DNA from: Dillenia suffruticosa
Lineage: Eukaryota > Streptophyta > Magnoliopsida > Dilleniales > Dilleniaceae
Length of the DNA: 64,000 bases
Direction: 5' to 3'
NCBI GenBank assembly: GCA_033439265.1
Contig: JAVTVX010000024.1
Span: 19,142,501 to 19,206,500 of the forward strand
Below, piece by piece: positions 11,353 through 22,750 of the stretch. The first letter of the stretch is position 1. Each line of letters opens with the position of its first letter. A program made the position numbers and the translations under genes. The notes below the pieces were generated by a model, which made no database searches, was not told the origin of the DNA, and saw only the letters and a list, made by a program, of their open reading frames with translations.

Positions 11353-14034
11353 TGTCACGCCCCGACCCGGGATCGTGAGCAGCCGCCCGTTACCCTGGAT
11401 GCCGGCTGTATTTTTACAGAAAATCGGGCAGAACTTCCCCATATATCGGAGGTCTCCCATATTAAAATAAACCTGTTACCTGTCCAAAAGGGGCCATCCC
11501 GGCCTCAAAATGCATAAATTATCCTCAACAACAAATCAGATCATCCATACTGTACAATCCAGGGCAACGCAAGGCTAACAAACAATTCTCCACAGTCCTA
11601 ACCACAGACCTCTACTGCCATGCCCCCGTCAAAGGCATGGACAGCCGCCAGTCGCCCCTCCTGTGATTTAGAGGAGGCACCGAGCGATCCTAGAGGACAA
11701 TTCTAAGACATGACACATTCCCAATACAAACGCAACGAAAAAAAAATGCCTCAATGCAATGTCATGCAGTGATATGAGAGTTCCACAATTTAAATGTCCA
11801 TATTTATACAGTCATCCCAGAATTATAAAAATGGTCATCTATAGACCTCAGAATACAAATACATCACCAATACAAAATTTGCAGCGGAAATACACAATGA
11901 CTCCTCAAATTCAGGCCTGATCTCCCAAAGATACTGAGCGTCCTAAAAGCGACACTCCTTGTCAAATACTATCTCTGAAACAAAAGGGAAATGAGGGGTG
12001 AGTACTCGGGAGAAGAATACTCAGTGAGTGAGTGGGTCAATGCAATCGTCAAATATAGAGTGTGAAACTGGAGTGTCAAAGCATAAGTATATAAATCATA
12101 TTTCAAATCATCATGCTCTTCATTTCAACAATATATCATTTCACGCATTTTCAAGTCAAATATGCATCCAAAGCACTGTCATTAAAATCATAGAGCTGCC
12201 AGCCGAAAATGTCCTGACAGAGGTCTACCGCGACCTATGACAGGCGCACCGGGGGTGTTATATGCAAATTTCGTTAAAGTGCTCTCTACCCCGGCGTTGG
12301 CGACGAACCTCGTCCAGGTGCTAGACTTGAAGAGGATATCCAATCCAAATCCAAATCCTCCCCCTTTCGGGTTCAACCTGGCTAGTACCGTGTAGATAAT
12401 CAAATCACGACAACTCGTGGGATACCCCAGGCCTAGGCATATCCGGACGCCACCAAAGCACCTCTCACGGTGTCCTTCGTAGCTACGGAACAATACATAT
12501 CAAAGCCCTCAAGGCCAAAACCAATATCATATCAAAATGTGCCGAAATCAGGTTCATAAACCAATGCAACATATAGCATAAAATGGCACATACATTTCAA
12601 CCACATGGATGCATAATTTCATAATTCAATACAGTTTTTGGACACTCCAACGATTCACAAAAGTCAATTTTAAAACCAGTCAAAACATTTCCAACATACT
12701 ACAAATCATGCTCATTATCAAAATGTTGTAAAACAGGATTTATATATTAAACAAAAGCATTGAAATAAATCCCATTCACTGATTTGGGGAAGGTAGCGCA
12801 CTCCCCAATGACACCAAAATACGCAAAGTAATGTTCCCTTCAATCGAATCACCAAAATAGCCAACCTACTCAATCATCACGATTTTCATCAGATTTCGAC
12901 TATTGTCAGGATTTATCATTTTCCTTAATTTCGTACGAACCCTAAATTCCTCAATTTATAAACAAATCAACTAATGCTACCTAATTTGACAAATTTTATT
13001 CAAGGGTTGAAGAGATTTCATTTCTCTCACCTAGGATTCTTCGGATCTCAGATTTAGCTTTCGTTCGCCCGTCGGTTTGGTCTAAAACCTGAATGTTTCC
13101 AAATTTGAAACAATTTTGAACAATTTAAGTCCAATTACTAAAGAGATTCGAAACCCAAGTGCGAAAATCGAAACTTAGAGTCATTTACCTTCGCCGAGGC
13201 TCACGGACTGCCACGGGCCGTCGCGGGCCGTGGGCCGCGGGCTGGCGGGCTGATGGGCTGGCGGGCCTGGTGGGCCGGCGGGCCTGATGGGTCTGCGGCC
13301 TGGTGGGCTTGCGGCCTGGCAAGCCGGATCACGCGCTGGAGCGCGCTCGCGCTCGTGCTGGCGCTGGCGCTGGCTCACGCGCTGAAGCGCACTCGTAAGC
13401 TGGATCGTGCGCTGCTCGCGCTGTGGGTCGCACGCTGGAGCGCTCGTGCTCGTGCTGGGGCGTGCTGAGGCGCGCTGGGGTCGCGCGCTGGGGATCGCGA
13501 GCTGGGGATCGCGGCTGCTAGCGCGTTGCTCGAGCGCTGCTCGCGTGCTGCTCGAGCGCTGCTCGAGCGCTGCTCGCGCGCTGCTCGAGCGCTGCTCGCG
13601 CGCGGTTCGCGCGCTGCTCGAGCGCTGCTCGCGCTTTGGCTGGGTCGCGCTGGAGCGCGCTGGGACGCGCTGGGGCGCGCAAGTGCGAGCTGGTGCAGGG
13701 ACCGCACAGGGGCGCGCAGGGGCTCGTGCTACGGCGTGCTCGAGCGATCGCGTGCTCACGCGAGGGAGGGTAGCGCTGCAGCGCTCGCGCGCTCGCGAGG
13801 AAGACTGCGCGGTGGCGCTAGCGCTCGCGCGGAGGATGGCAGCGGGAGGGGAAGAGACACGGCGGCGGGGAGAAGGGAAAAAGAGAGAAGAAAAAGGGAG
13901 AGAAGAAGAGGGAGAGAAGAGAAGAGAGGGGGAAAGAGAGAGAGAGAGAGAATGGAAAGTAATTAGGGCTTTAAGCCCTAATTTTAAATATCCCAATTTT
14001 TTTTTTTTTTTTTTTTTTTCTGCTGGGTATTACA
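11353..14034 (-). mobile_element. 2.68-kb solo LTR of a Ty3/gypsy element
   Basis: Starts TGTCACGCCC and ends GGTATTACA, i.e. TG...CA ends, flanked by a perfect 5-bp duplication. Read on the minus strand it opens TGTAATACCC and closes GGGGCGTGACA, as many plant gypsy LTRs do. No gag, protease, RT or integrase lies between the ends and there is only one LTR, so it is a solo LTR or a very short non-autonomous form. A GC-rich, CpG-rich segment fills about 13190-13900. Long open frames there on both strands (for example 13181-13996 minus) are Ala/Arg/Ser-rich low-complexity products of that composition, not genes. It is absent from block B, so it inserted after the duplication. Confidence 0.88.
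13190..13900. repeat. GC/CpG-rich low-complexity segment in the LTR
   Basis: A run of short repeats built from 'gctgctcgagc', 'gctcgcgcg' and 'gctggggcgcg' variants, densest at 13510-13640, followed by purine-rich 'gagagaag' text to about 13950. CpG is abundant here and rare in the surrounding DNA. Confidence 0.85.
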
Positions 14035-14762
14035 TTCTCTATAAGGTTGGTCTGTTGTGTGGACTCTGGAGTAACACGATAGAAGAAAAATTTAGTATGG
14101 TTTCTTTTTCTTGAGATATGTTGAACGTGTCAATGGTGTTTTTTGGCATTTTCACTCTGGTCAGCTGCTATGGATATGGGAGTTATGCTGATGGAATAGA
14201 GAATAGGCTATGGAGATGGGAATTATGCTGATGGTAAAAGAGAATTTAGTAGTGATCCTGTATAGGAACAATAGGGAACGTGTCAACTGCTAATATGTCA
14301 ACTGTATAGGAACAATAGGAATAATGTGTAATGAGATCCTGGACTCCTTTTTTTTTTTTTTTTTAATAGGTGTGCCCACAACCTGTAGTATGTTTTTTTT
14401 TTTTTTTCTATAGGTGTGCCTACAACTTGTAATAGGTGTGCCTACATTAGTTGTTTGCAATTTTATGATTAAAACTTATCGGTTTAGAGTTATTTGTTAA
14501 AATAATTAAAATAGATCTTTATTTGAATTTTTATAATATTACTATTTATTCAAATGTAAACAAACACGGACAAATATAATAAAAATATTACTATTTATTT
14601 ATATTTTTATAATATTATTGTTTATTCTCAGCAAAATCATTTTATCTTATTAAAATTGCCTCGCAAGATGATCTTGGTTTCCATTCCCTCTTGTTTTCTT
14701 TGGTCCCTGATCTCTTATTTATATATTACATTTATTATTTCTTATACAGATTGTACTTCGAA
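14035..14762 (+). other. Upstream region of the CACTA transposase relic, block A
   Basis: Begins with TSD TTCTC (14035-14039). It holds two poly-T tracts (about 14350 and 14393), short direct repeats such as 'aggtgtgcc(c/t)acaac', and a near-duplicate of about 28 bp ('ctatgga(t/g)atggga') at 14167-14230. It aligns with 40633-41371. No CACTA terminus could be identified. Confidence 0.55.
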
Positions 14763-15129
14763 ATGGAATCCATTGATCGTAATTGGATGTATCGTCTCTT
14801 ACCTAATGGGTACTTGATAGATGATTTTGTTAAGGGTGTTAATGAGTTCCTGAATTTTATATATTCTCAGTATAAGTTCATGGATGGATTCAAAATTAGA
14901 TGTTATTACCATTACTATCAAAATCATAAATTTTGTAGTCAAGATGATGTCGCGGTACACTTGTTCTCAAGAGAGTTTGTTAATGGTTATATCATAATAC
15001 GGGTTTGTCATGGAGAAATCAGAAATAGACAATTAATTGAAGGACAGTCATCTACATGTAGAGAGGATGTTGAGGCTCCATATAAATCCATGGTTGTGGA
15101 TATCTTAGACTCTCAATTTGATTGGAATT
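14763..15129 (+). pseudogene. CACTA transposase N-terminal exon (transposase-associated domain), block A
   Basis: Starts at the ATG at 14763 with DRNWMY, followed by a helical region, paired Cys/His and a VCHGE end. This is the pattern of the plant CACTA transposase-associated domain (RxWMY...C..C...GF..GY..W..HGE). I prefer this Met over an in-frame one 72 bp upstream because the extra residues are hydrophobic and not conserved. The reading frame is broken at 15130 by an Athila-like LTR and the protein resumes after 22750. Some domain cysteines are lost (CYYHYYQNHKF), so it is decayed. Confidence 0.8.
15125..15129. repeat. Target-site duplication GAATT (left), Athila-like element
   Basis: GAATT abuts the TGATAATG LTR start and recurs at 22746-22750. 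The same GAATT pair flanks the solo LTR in block B. Confidence 0.95.
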
Positions 15130-16458
15130 TGATAATGCACAAATTATTATTTTTATTATGATATTATGGTTTGATTTTGGATTGGTTAGTGTCATAATAA
15201 TTGTTTTTATGACATTTTTATTTTTAGGGATAAAAAATGGATATTTGATCAAAATGGGCTTCAGGAGGTAATTTTGGAAGTTTAATGATTCAAGATATCA
15301 TTTGAGCCTACAAAGAAAAGGAAAAAAGTACCAAAGAGTGGAAGATTTTATTTTAGGAATTTTTACTTTAAGTAAAAATTGTTGTGAGTAAAATTTTTAA
15401 CTTTCCTATTTTAATGGATCTTTTCCTTATTTTTTTGGTTGGAAGAAGTTTGGAGACCTAAAGCACAAAAATGACTCTTCTCATTAATCCTAGAAAACAC
15501 TATTCACGTCTACTGTTTACGGCACTATTCATCCAACTATAAAAGGAGATGGCGGCAACACATTCTCATTCCTCTCTTTAGGTTTTAGCTTTTATTTTTT
15601 TTCTTTCTTTCTCTTTGAAGAACACTTTTTTTATTTATTCTCAATAACATGATTAATATCATGAGTGGCTAGTTTTATTCTGATTCAAGAGAAATTTCAT
15701 TGATTGTTTTCATTGTAAGATTATTTACTTTATTTAAATTCTTGCATTTTTAATTTAAATATTCATCGATTTTTGGTTTATTTTTATAAAAGATTGGTAT
15801 TGGTTAATCTGACAATTTAATTTAATATCAATTTATCTATTGCATTCAGAATTTCAGTGATCCGTAATTGTCATGAATGAATAGTACAAGTAGCAAATAT
15901 GTTATTTATGTTTATGGATTGTTGCTGATATTCATTAACCTAAGGAATCGATGGAACAAAATCGAATAATTGTACGGCTATCCTGGTTATTTGTATTTTG
16001 ATTTAACTGTTTTCACAGAACTTAATACTGTCATTATATTGATATGGAACGCTATCGTGCCCAGTCGATTAATGATAAATTTTGATTGAATGCTGGGTTT
16101 GGTCAATTAATTTAGGAAAATACAAGATTTATTACGGTTATTCTAATAAATCTAAGATTAAATGCTTGAGTCGTAAGAATAACATTTTTTAACTGATGAT
16201 CAATTAAACAATCAAATGTGTGAACCCTTGGATCGGATGTTTAGCACATTGAATTTCGTCTCTAATTTTTAGTATTTTTTGCATATTTGATTTGTTTTTT
16301 AATTTTAGGTTTTTATTTTTGAGTTAGGAATTTATTTTATAAACTCCCCAAGTTAAATCAATATAGTTCTCGTGGGATTCGACCTGGTACCACTATTGCT
16401 ACAAGTTGTTGTATTGGGGGATCAGTATTAATTTTGAAGGGTTACGACAACCCGTCCA
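15130..16458 (+). repeat. 5' LTR of the Athila-like element
   Basis: 1329 bp, TGATAATG...CCGTCCA. It contains a TATA box at 15537-15546. Compared with the 3' LTR and the block B solo LTR it has a ~28-bp deletion near 16350. Confidence 0.92.
15537..15546 (+). promoter_or_regulatory. LTR TATA box
   Basis: CTATAAAAGG about 400 bp into the LTR. It is conserved at 21801-21810 in the 3' LTR and 42153-42162 in the block B solo LTR, and is followed by the same leader 'agatggcggcaac'. Confidence 0.7.
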
Positions 16459-16463
16459 AATTT

Positions 16464-16481
16464 TGGTGCCGCTGTCGGGGA
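16464..16481 (+). other. Primer-binding site (tRNA-Asp type)
   Basis: TGGTGCCGCTGTCGGGGA lies 5 bp after the 5' LTR. It differs at three positions from the TGGCGCCGTTGCCGGGGA primer site of Athila/Tat elements. Confidence 0.85.
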
Positions 16482-16547
16482 ACTATTTTAATTTCTTAGT
16501 TTGTATTTTTCACTTGTTTACTGATTTTTTAAGAAGAAGAGGAAAAG

Positions 16548-16934
16548 ATGGAAAATCGTGAAAGGACTTTGAAAGAGTTGGCTGCACCAGATCTGAATCA
16601 ACAACTACCGTGCATGGAGTACCCAACTTTTGAGGTAAGTTACTCAAATCTTGAAAATCAAATTTCTGAACTAATTGGTTTGATTCGTCAGTTAGCTATA
16701 GGGCAATTGCAGGTAGCTAAGGTTTGTGGCATATATTCAATTCAGAGGCATCCTACGGATATCTGTCTATCTTTACAAGAAGATTCTACTCAACAAGTAA
16801 ATTTCGTAGGAGGATTTCCTGGTCAATCTCAACGTATGTATGACCCTTTCTCCAACTATTATAATTTTGAATGGACGGATCACCCAAATCTGAGCTATGG
16901 AAATCAAGGAAGACAGCCAAGATATACACCCTAA
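16548..16934 (+). pseudogene. Athila-like gag, N-terminal part with internal deletion
   Basis: Starts MENRERTLKELAAPDLNQQ, matching Athila gag starts. After about 30 residues it jumps to a late gag segment containing VCGIYSIQRHPTD (a knuckle-like C..C..H motif) and YDPFSNYYN...HPNLSYGN. Most of the capsid region is therefore missing. It ends at a TAA, and further gag text follows in another frame. Confidence 0.85.
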
Positions 16935-16981
16935 TTTTTTGACAGATCACCATAGTACCTTCACAATCTTCAAATTCAAGT

Positions 16982-17284
16982 ATGTCTTTAGAAGATATTA
17001 TAAAAACTCTCGCGACTAACACTCAACAATTTCAACAGGAAATGAGAGCAAGTATACAGGATTTAGAGAATCAAATCACTCAACTAGCAACCTCGCTTAG
17101 CAACTTGGAAGTTCGAAACTCAGGGAAACTACCTTCACAAACGGTAGTAAACCCTAAAGGGAACATCAGAGCAATAACGTTAAGAAGTGAGAAGGAATTT
17201 CATTTGAATTTCATTCTATCTAAGAAGGCGAATGAAGGAAAGGATATGGATAAGGAAGATGAACACATGTTTGAGGAATCCTAG
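16982..17284 (+). pseudogene. Athila-like gag, C-terminal linker
   Basis: A coiled-coil segment (LENQITQLATSLSNLE) followed by GKLPSQTVVNPKGN and AITLRSEKE, the usual gag-protease linker of Athila elements. It ends in a TAG. A short out-of-frame remnant (LPKKCTDPG) leads on to the protease. Confidence 0.85.
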
Positions 17285-17421
17285 ACAGATGAATACGGGA
17301 AAGAAATAGTAACTATAAGGGGTCATGAGATGGGTGAGAATGCACGTGATATCATCAAAAGATCTCTACCCAAAAAATGTACGGATCCAGGTATGTTCAC
17401 TGTACCTTGTACTATTGGTAA

Positions 17422-17904
17422 AAAAAAATAGAGCATGCTATGCTAGATTTAGGAGCATCTATTAATATCATGCCTTACTCAATTTATAGTGCTATAAAAT
17501 TGGGTCCCTTAAAAGAAAATGAGGTTGTTATTCAGTTAGCTAACCATTCTTACGTTTACCCAGAGAGTATTGTTGAAAATATTTTGATACAGGTTAACGA
17601 ATTAATTTTTTCAACTAATTTTTACATCTTGAAAATGGGAGACATTATCACAGATTCAGCTTCACTTCTATTAGGATGACCATTCATGAAGACGGCAAAG
17701 GCTAAAATAGATGTGGATGGGGGTACTCTCTCCGTCGAGTTCGACTGCGAGATTGTGAAATTTATTATTTTTGATCCTATGAAATACCCAAATGAGTGTC
17801 AATCAATTTGTTATGCTGATATTTTTTATTTAATTGTGCAGGAAATTTGTGAAGAAAAATGTGATATTGATTTTAATTTGAATGCACAATTAGATATGGA
17901 ATGA
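17422..17904 (+). pseudogene. Athila-like aspartic protease
   Basis: The catalytic box is DLGASINIMP near 17443, in the Athila form D-L-G-A-S. The usual Q-L-A flap-like segment follows, and then PFMKTAKAKIDVDGG, the end of the domain. A TGA at about 17677 splits it. Nothing resembling RT follows; the text goes straight to the 'ttgttgggaggcaaccc' 3' motif near 17996. Confidence 0.85.
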
Positions 17905-19595
17905 AAGTCATATGAGCCTCCCAAAATGAAGTTGAAGCCTCCTTGAAGAGAAATAAGTGGAGAACGTCGAGTATAAAGATATTAAACAATTGCGTTTGTT
18001 GGGAGGCAACCCAAATATTTTTTTTAGTTGATTGTAGATTTTTTATTTTGGGTGTTTTCTAGTAACATTTGTTCTTTTTTATGGATTTATGTTTTTTAGG
18101 TGTCTAAGAGGGAGAATTTTGAGAGTTGCAGTTACCCAAATCAAGAAACAAACAAAGAATGAAGTGCAAAAAAATGGACAGAAGCAGTCATAGCGTTAAG
18201 GTATGATCATACGGTTTTCAGAAGGAAATTCAAAAATGGACAGAAGCAGTCTTTTCGTTAGGGCGTGATCACGCGATTTTTAGTAGACTCCAAATCCATT
18301 TCACACTGTATAATTTTATCATAGATGCAATCATTCATTCAAAATCTCCAAATTTCAAACTCACATTTCTTCCAAAAAAAAAGGGAATCGAAAATCCTAA
18401 AATTTTCAAACCCAATCCTTTACACAAAGAAATCCTTGACCTAATTTTAACCAACCCCCGTAGTTTCTTCACAGCAGCAAAGACCATCAGTTTCAGACGA
18501 GCAAATATTATCACCCTAGGGAAGTTTTCTCACATTTCTCTTTCTTTTCATTGTCTCACTTTATATGTTGCATTAGGGTGATTTTATGAGTGTTGCTGTT
18601 AGTTTAAAATTGTGCTTAAATTTCTTATCTTTTGCATACATTGAGGACAATGTAGTATCTAGATATGGGGGACGATTTTCATACAAATGTCATTTCTTTA
18701 TTCTTGTTTGGAACTTCATACTCTCTGAATGTTGTCGAATAATAATTTTAAGTTAGTATGTATTCTTGATTTGAGTTTTAAATGCATGAAAGAGACAAGC
18801 GTGATTAGTTGTTTTTGGATAAAATTGTTTTAAATGTCCCATTGATCTTGATGGTTGAATCGAATGAAAATGTGATAGATTTGATACAAATTAAACACTT
18901 CTGTGAGCTTTTGAACCTTAAGAGCATACATCATCTTTGCTCTAATTTTTTTCTTGACGTGTGTTTATCAATCATAATATGTTTATTCTATAACTTGCTT
19001 TGTTATATTTTTTGAGACCACATCAATGAGTTCATATATTAATATGATGGGGCACTTAGGTTTAACCTTTTTAGCTTTCGAAAAAAGACATTTCCGTACA
19101 TAATATTTCCCTTAGTGAACTCATTTGAGCTTGTACCCATTTTCTTTGCTTTAACCTCATTAATAAAAACATGGTCTTCTTTTTACGCTTAACCTTCTTT
19201 TTTATCCTTATATCAAAGAAACATGTGTTTAGAACAAAAATTGAGTGGTTATTTGTAAAAGAGAATGTGATAACTTTATTTTGGGGATTATTTTTTAAGG
19301 ATTCGATCATATGTTGGGGTGATTTGTGTATACTTTATATTTTCATTCATTATCAAGTTTGATTGTATTAAAAAAAATGAGAAAAAAAAATTGTTGAGAA
19401 AAAAACAAGAGAATAAAATGAAGGAAAATTCACAGAAGTTGAAATTGGGGAATTTGGAGAAATTCAAAAATCTGATCGAGAAATGAGATAGTTTTGATTG
19501 GGTTATTTTTCTTTGGATAGATTGTATTTCATGATATGGGATATGATCTTGTGATTCTCATCATGCTTTTTTTATATATTCATTACACATCACAT
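17905..19595 (+). other. Athila-like 3' non-coding region
   Basis: No RT or integrase. It contains the lineage-typical 'gttgggaggcaaccc' (about 18000) and 'cattgaggacaatg' (about 18640). Two diverged ~55-bp direct repeats lie at 18176-18285, each with 'ggacagaagcagtc' followed by a 'tgatca.(a/g)cg' core. Short ORFs here are not coding. Confidence 0.65.
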
Positions 19596-19903
19596 TACTA
19601 CTAGAAAACGGATTTTTAGCGACGGAAAAATCCATCACTGAAAGTCTCTTTTCCGTTGCTAAATCCGTTTTAAAAAGTGACCCCGCTAATTTTCAACGAC
19701 TGATTTTTTTTCCGTCATAAATATCAGTATCTGATTAGCGATGGATTAAATCCGTCACTGATATTAGTGACGAAAAAAAATCCTTCGCTGAAACCGAAAA
19801 AAAAAAAATAGCGACGAATAGGAATCCGTCATTGATTTGAGTTATGGAAAAAGAAAAAAAAAATACACAACCAACCAACCCCCCTCCCCCCACCATCACA
19901 TTT

Positions 19904-19975
19904 GCTAGACGTGAGAATCAAACATGCGCGCACAAGATGGGTGAGAGCACTCTTGCCACTAAACCAAACAAACTA
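19904..19975 (-). other. tRNA-like/SINE-like sequence inside the CACTA-type element
   Basis: Read on the minus strand it starts TGGTTTAGTGG, close to a pol III box A. After about 31 bases comes TGTTTGATTCTCAC, close to box B (GGTTCGANTCC). A T-rich run follows further downstream on that strand. The spacing suits a tRNA or tRNA-derived SINE head. I could not fold a convincing cloverleaf, so I do not call a tRNA gene. Confidence 0.4.
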
Positions 19976-20049
19976 TTTACTTATACATCTTTTTTTTTTT
20001 TTACTTATTATCTATATTTCATATTTCTTAATAATATCAAAATAATATA

Positions 20050-20500
20050 AAATTATAATTTATTATAAAATAAAAAAATAATTTTATTATTACTTAAAAT
20101 AAAAAAATAAAAAATTTTAAAAAATAAAATAAAATTATTCTTTGCAAAATAAAATAAAAATAATAAGAATTATTAAAAAAAATTAAAAATTAAAAAATTA
20201 AAAAATAATTTCTTATAAAATAATAAAATAATTTTATTTTTACTTAAAATAAAATAATAAAAAATTTTAAAAAATAAAATAATATTATTCTTTGCAAAAT
20301 AAAATAAAAATAATAAGAATTATTAAATAAAATTAAAAATTAAAAAATTAAAAAAAAAATTATTATAAAATAATAAAATAATTTTATTATTACTTAAAAT
20401 AAAATAATAAAAAATTTACAAAAATAAAATAATATTATTCTTTGCAAAATAAAAAAAAAATTAATAGAATTATTAAATAAAATTAAAAAATTAAAAAATC
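20050..20500. repeat. 150-bp AT-rich tandem repeat (three copies)
   Basis: The marker 'attattctttgcaaaat' starts near 20134, 20284 and 20434, a period of 150 bp. Units are almost wholly A and T. Confidence 0.85.
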
Positions 20501-21385
20501 AAAAATTAAATTAAAAATAAAAAAATAATAAATAATAAAAAATAATAAAAAATAAAAAAAATAAAAAATAAAAAAATAAAAAAATCCGTCGCTAATCCGT
20601 CGGTATTCCGTCGCTAATTTTCCGTCGCTAAAGGCTGTACATATCTTTTTTTTTATTTTTTTTTCCTTTACTAATTCACCGACGGAAGTTAGCGACGTAT
20701 TAATTTTATCGCTAAAATTTTCGTCGGTAATCCGTCGCTAATAATTTTATAAATTAAAAAAAAAAAAATTTAAGGTATTAGCGACGAAAATATTTCTGTC
20801 GCTAATCTGTCGCTAATCTCTCGGTAAAAAATTCGACGTTAATCCGTTGTAAATCCGTCGCTATTACCGACGGATATTTTTCCGTTGGTAATTTTCCGTC
20901 ACTAAAGCCATGTTTTCTGGTAGTGCATTTATCATTTTTATCATACCTTTACCCAAGCCACTTTATAACCCTTACAAAAGACCCCCGGATTTTTGTTTTG
21001 AATTCATATAAGTGGTGGTGGAGATTTGATAAATAAGCAAGTTTATGATAATAACATACTTTGATTTGATTTTGAGAGTTATTGATAAATTCTCTTAAAC
21101 ACTTTGAGTATGAGAGTGAATTTATTGTGAGGGTATTGAATCTTGATACATTGAATTTTGATGAGATTGTTGAGTTTGATAGGATGCTTATATTTTCTTT
21201 TAAGGTCATGAAACTATGATTACTTGCTCTACGAATTGTTATTTTCACTTGAATTTTTCGATGTGTACTAATTTAGATTGTTTAAAGATAAATTGAAGGA
21301 GGGGAAGGAGTAAAGAAGAGAATAATTGTATGACATTAATCTAGTGAATGCTTGAGGACAAGTATTGGTTTGGTGTGGAGGAATT

Positions 21386-22745
21386 TGATAATTCACAAAT
21401 TGTCATTTTTATTATTGATATTATGGTTTGATTTTGGATTGATTAGTGTTCTAATAATTGCTTTTATGACATTTTTATTTTTAGGGATAAAAAATAGAAA
21501 TTGGATCAAAATGGGATTAAGGAGACAATTTTGGAAGTTTAATGGTTCAAGATATCATTTGAACCTACAAAGAAAAGGAAAAAAAGTACCAAAAAAGTGG
21601 AAGATTTATTTTAGAAATATTTATTTTAAGTAAAAATTGTTGTTAGGAGTAAAATTTTTAACTTTCCTATTTTGGTGGATCTTTTCCTTATTTTTTTGGT
21701 TGGAAGAATCTTGGAGACCTAGAGTACAAAAAGAAGGACTCTTCTCATTAACCCTAGAAGGCACTATTCACGTCTACTGTTCACGGCACTGTTCATCCAA
21801 CTATAAAAGGAGATGGCGGCAACACATTCTCATTTCTCTCTTTATGTTTTAGGTTTTTTTTTTCTTTCTTTCTCTTTGAAGAACACCTTTTTTGTTTATT
21901 CTCAATAACATGATTAATATCATTAGTGGCTAGTTTTATTTTGATTCAAGGGAAATTTTATTGATTTTCTTCACTATGAGATTATGTACTTTATTTCAAT
22001 TATTGCATTTTTAATTCAAGTATTCATTGATTTTTTGTTTATTTTTATGAAGAATTTGTATTGGTTAATCTGACAATTTAATTCAATATCAATTTTTCTA
22101 CTACATCCAGGATTTCAATGATCCGTAATTGTCATGAATGAATGGTATGAGTAGCAAATATATTATTTATGTTTATGGGTCGTTGCCGATATTCATTTTA
22201 ACCTAAGGAATCGATGGAACAAAATCGAATAATTATACGGCTATTCTGGTTATTTGTATTTTAATTTAACTGTTTTCACAGAATTTAATACTGTCATTAT
22301 ATTGAAATGTAATGCTATCGTGTTCAGTCGATTAATAATAAGTTTTGATTGGATGTTGGTTTGATCAATTAATTTAGGAAAATGCAAGATTTATTACGGT
22401 TATCCTAACAAATCTAAGGTTAAATACTTGAATCGTAAGAATAACATTTTTTAATCAATGATCAATGAAACAATCAAATGTGTGAACTATTGGATCGGAT
22501 GTTTAGCACATTGAATTTCTTCTCCAATTTTTAATATTTTTTGCATATTTGATTTGTCTTTTAATTTTAGACTTTTATTTTTGAGTTAGGAATTTATTTT
22601 ATAAACTCCCCCATTTTATTTTTAGCCATAACTAAGAACTTAAATCAATACAGTTTCCGTGGGATTCGACCTGATACCACTATTGTTACAAGTTGTTGCA
22701 TTGGGGGATCAGTATTAATTTTGAAGGGTTTCGACAACCCGGTCA
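21386..22745 (+). repeat. 3' LTR of the Athila-like element
   Basis: 1360 bp, TGATAATT...CCGGTCA, preceded by the purine-rich 'tggtgtggaggaatt' that serves as polypurine tract. TATA box at 21801-21810. It is followed directly by TSD GAATT (22746-22750) and then the CACTA transposase text. Confidence 0.92.
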
Positions 22746-22750
22746 GAATT

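Larger units (their letters stand above)
19596..20925. mobile_element. Non-autonomous CACTA-type element nested in the Athila-like element
   Basis: The left end TACTACTAGAAAAC and right end GTTTTCTGGTAGTG are imperfect inverted repeats (22 of 30 positions match by eye) with CACTA-like termini. The first C of the left end is mutated to T. The flanks carry a 3-bp duplication, CAT (19593-19595 and 20926-20928), the hallmark size for CACTA. Subterminal regions are packed with 'tccgtcgctaa' and its complement. It encodes nothing recognisable and holds a tRNA-like stretch and a 150-bp tandem repeat. Confidence 0.85.
15130..22745 (+). mobile_element. Athila-like Ty3/gypsy element, internally deleted (7.6 kb)
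   Basis: Complete element: 5' LTR 15130-16458, tRNA-Asp-type primer site, gag pieces, protease, long non-coding 3' region, purine-rich tract and 3' LTR 21386-22745, all flanked by GAATT. Gag opens LKELAAPDLNQQ, a signature of the Athila lineage. No RT, RNase H or integrase is present, so it is non-autonomous. The LTRs differ at roughly 7-8% of sites by eye, indicating an old insertion. A CACTA-type element sits in the 3' non-coding region. The insertion interrupts the CACTA transposase. Confidence 0.92.

Noticed and set aside
13181-13996. Long open frames (up to 271 codons) on both strands
   Set aside because: They overlap in several frames on both strands of a CpG-rich simple repeat inside a solo LTR; composition alone keeps them open.
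19904-19975. A functional tRNA gene
   Set aside because: Box-like motifs are present, but stems do not pair convincingly, so only a tRNA-like stretch is reported.
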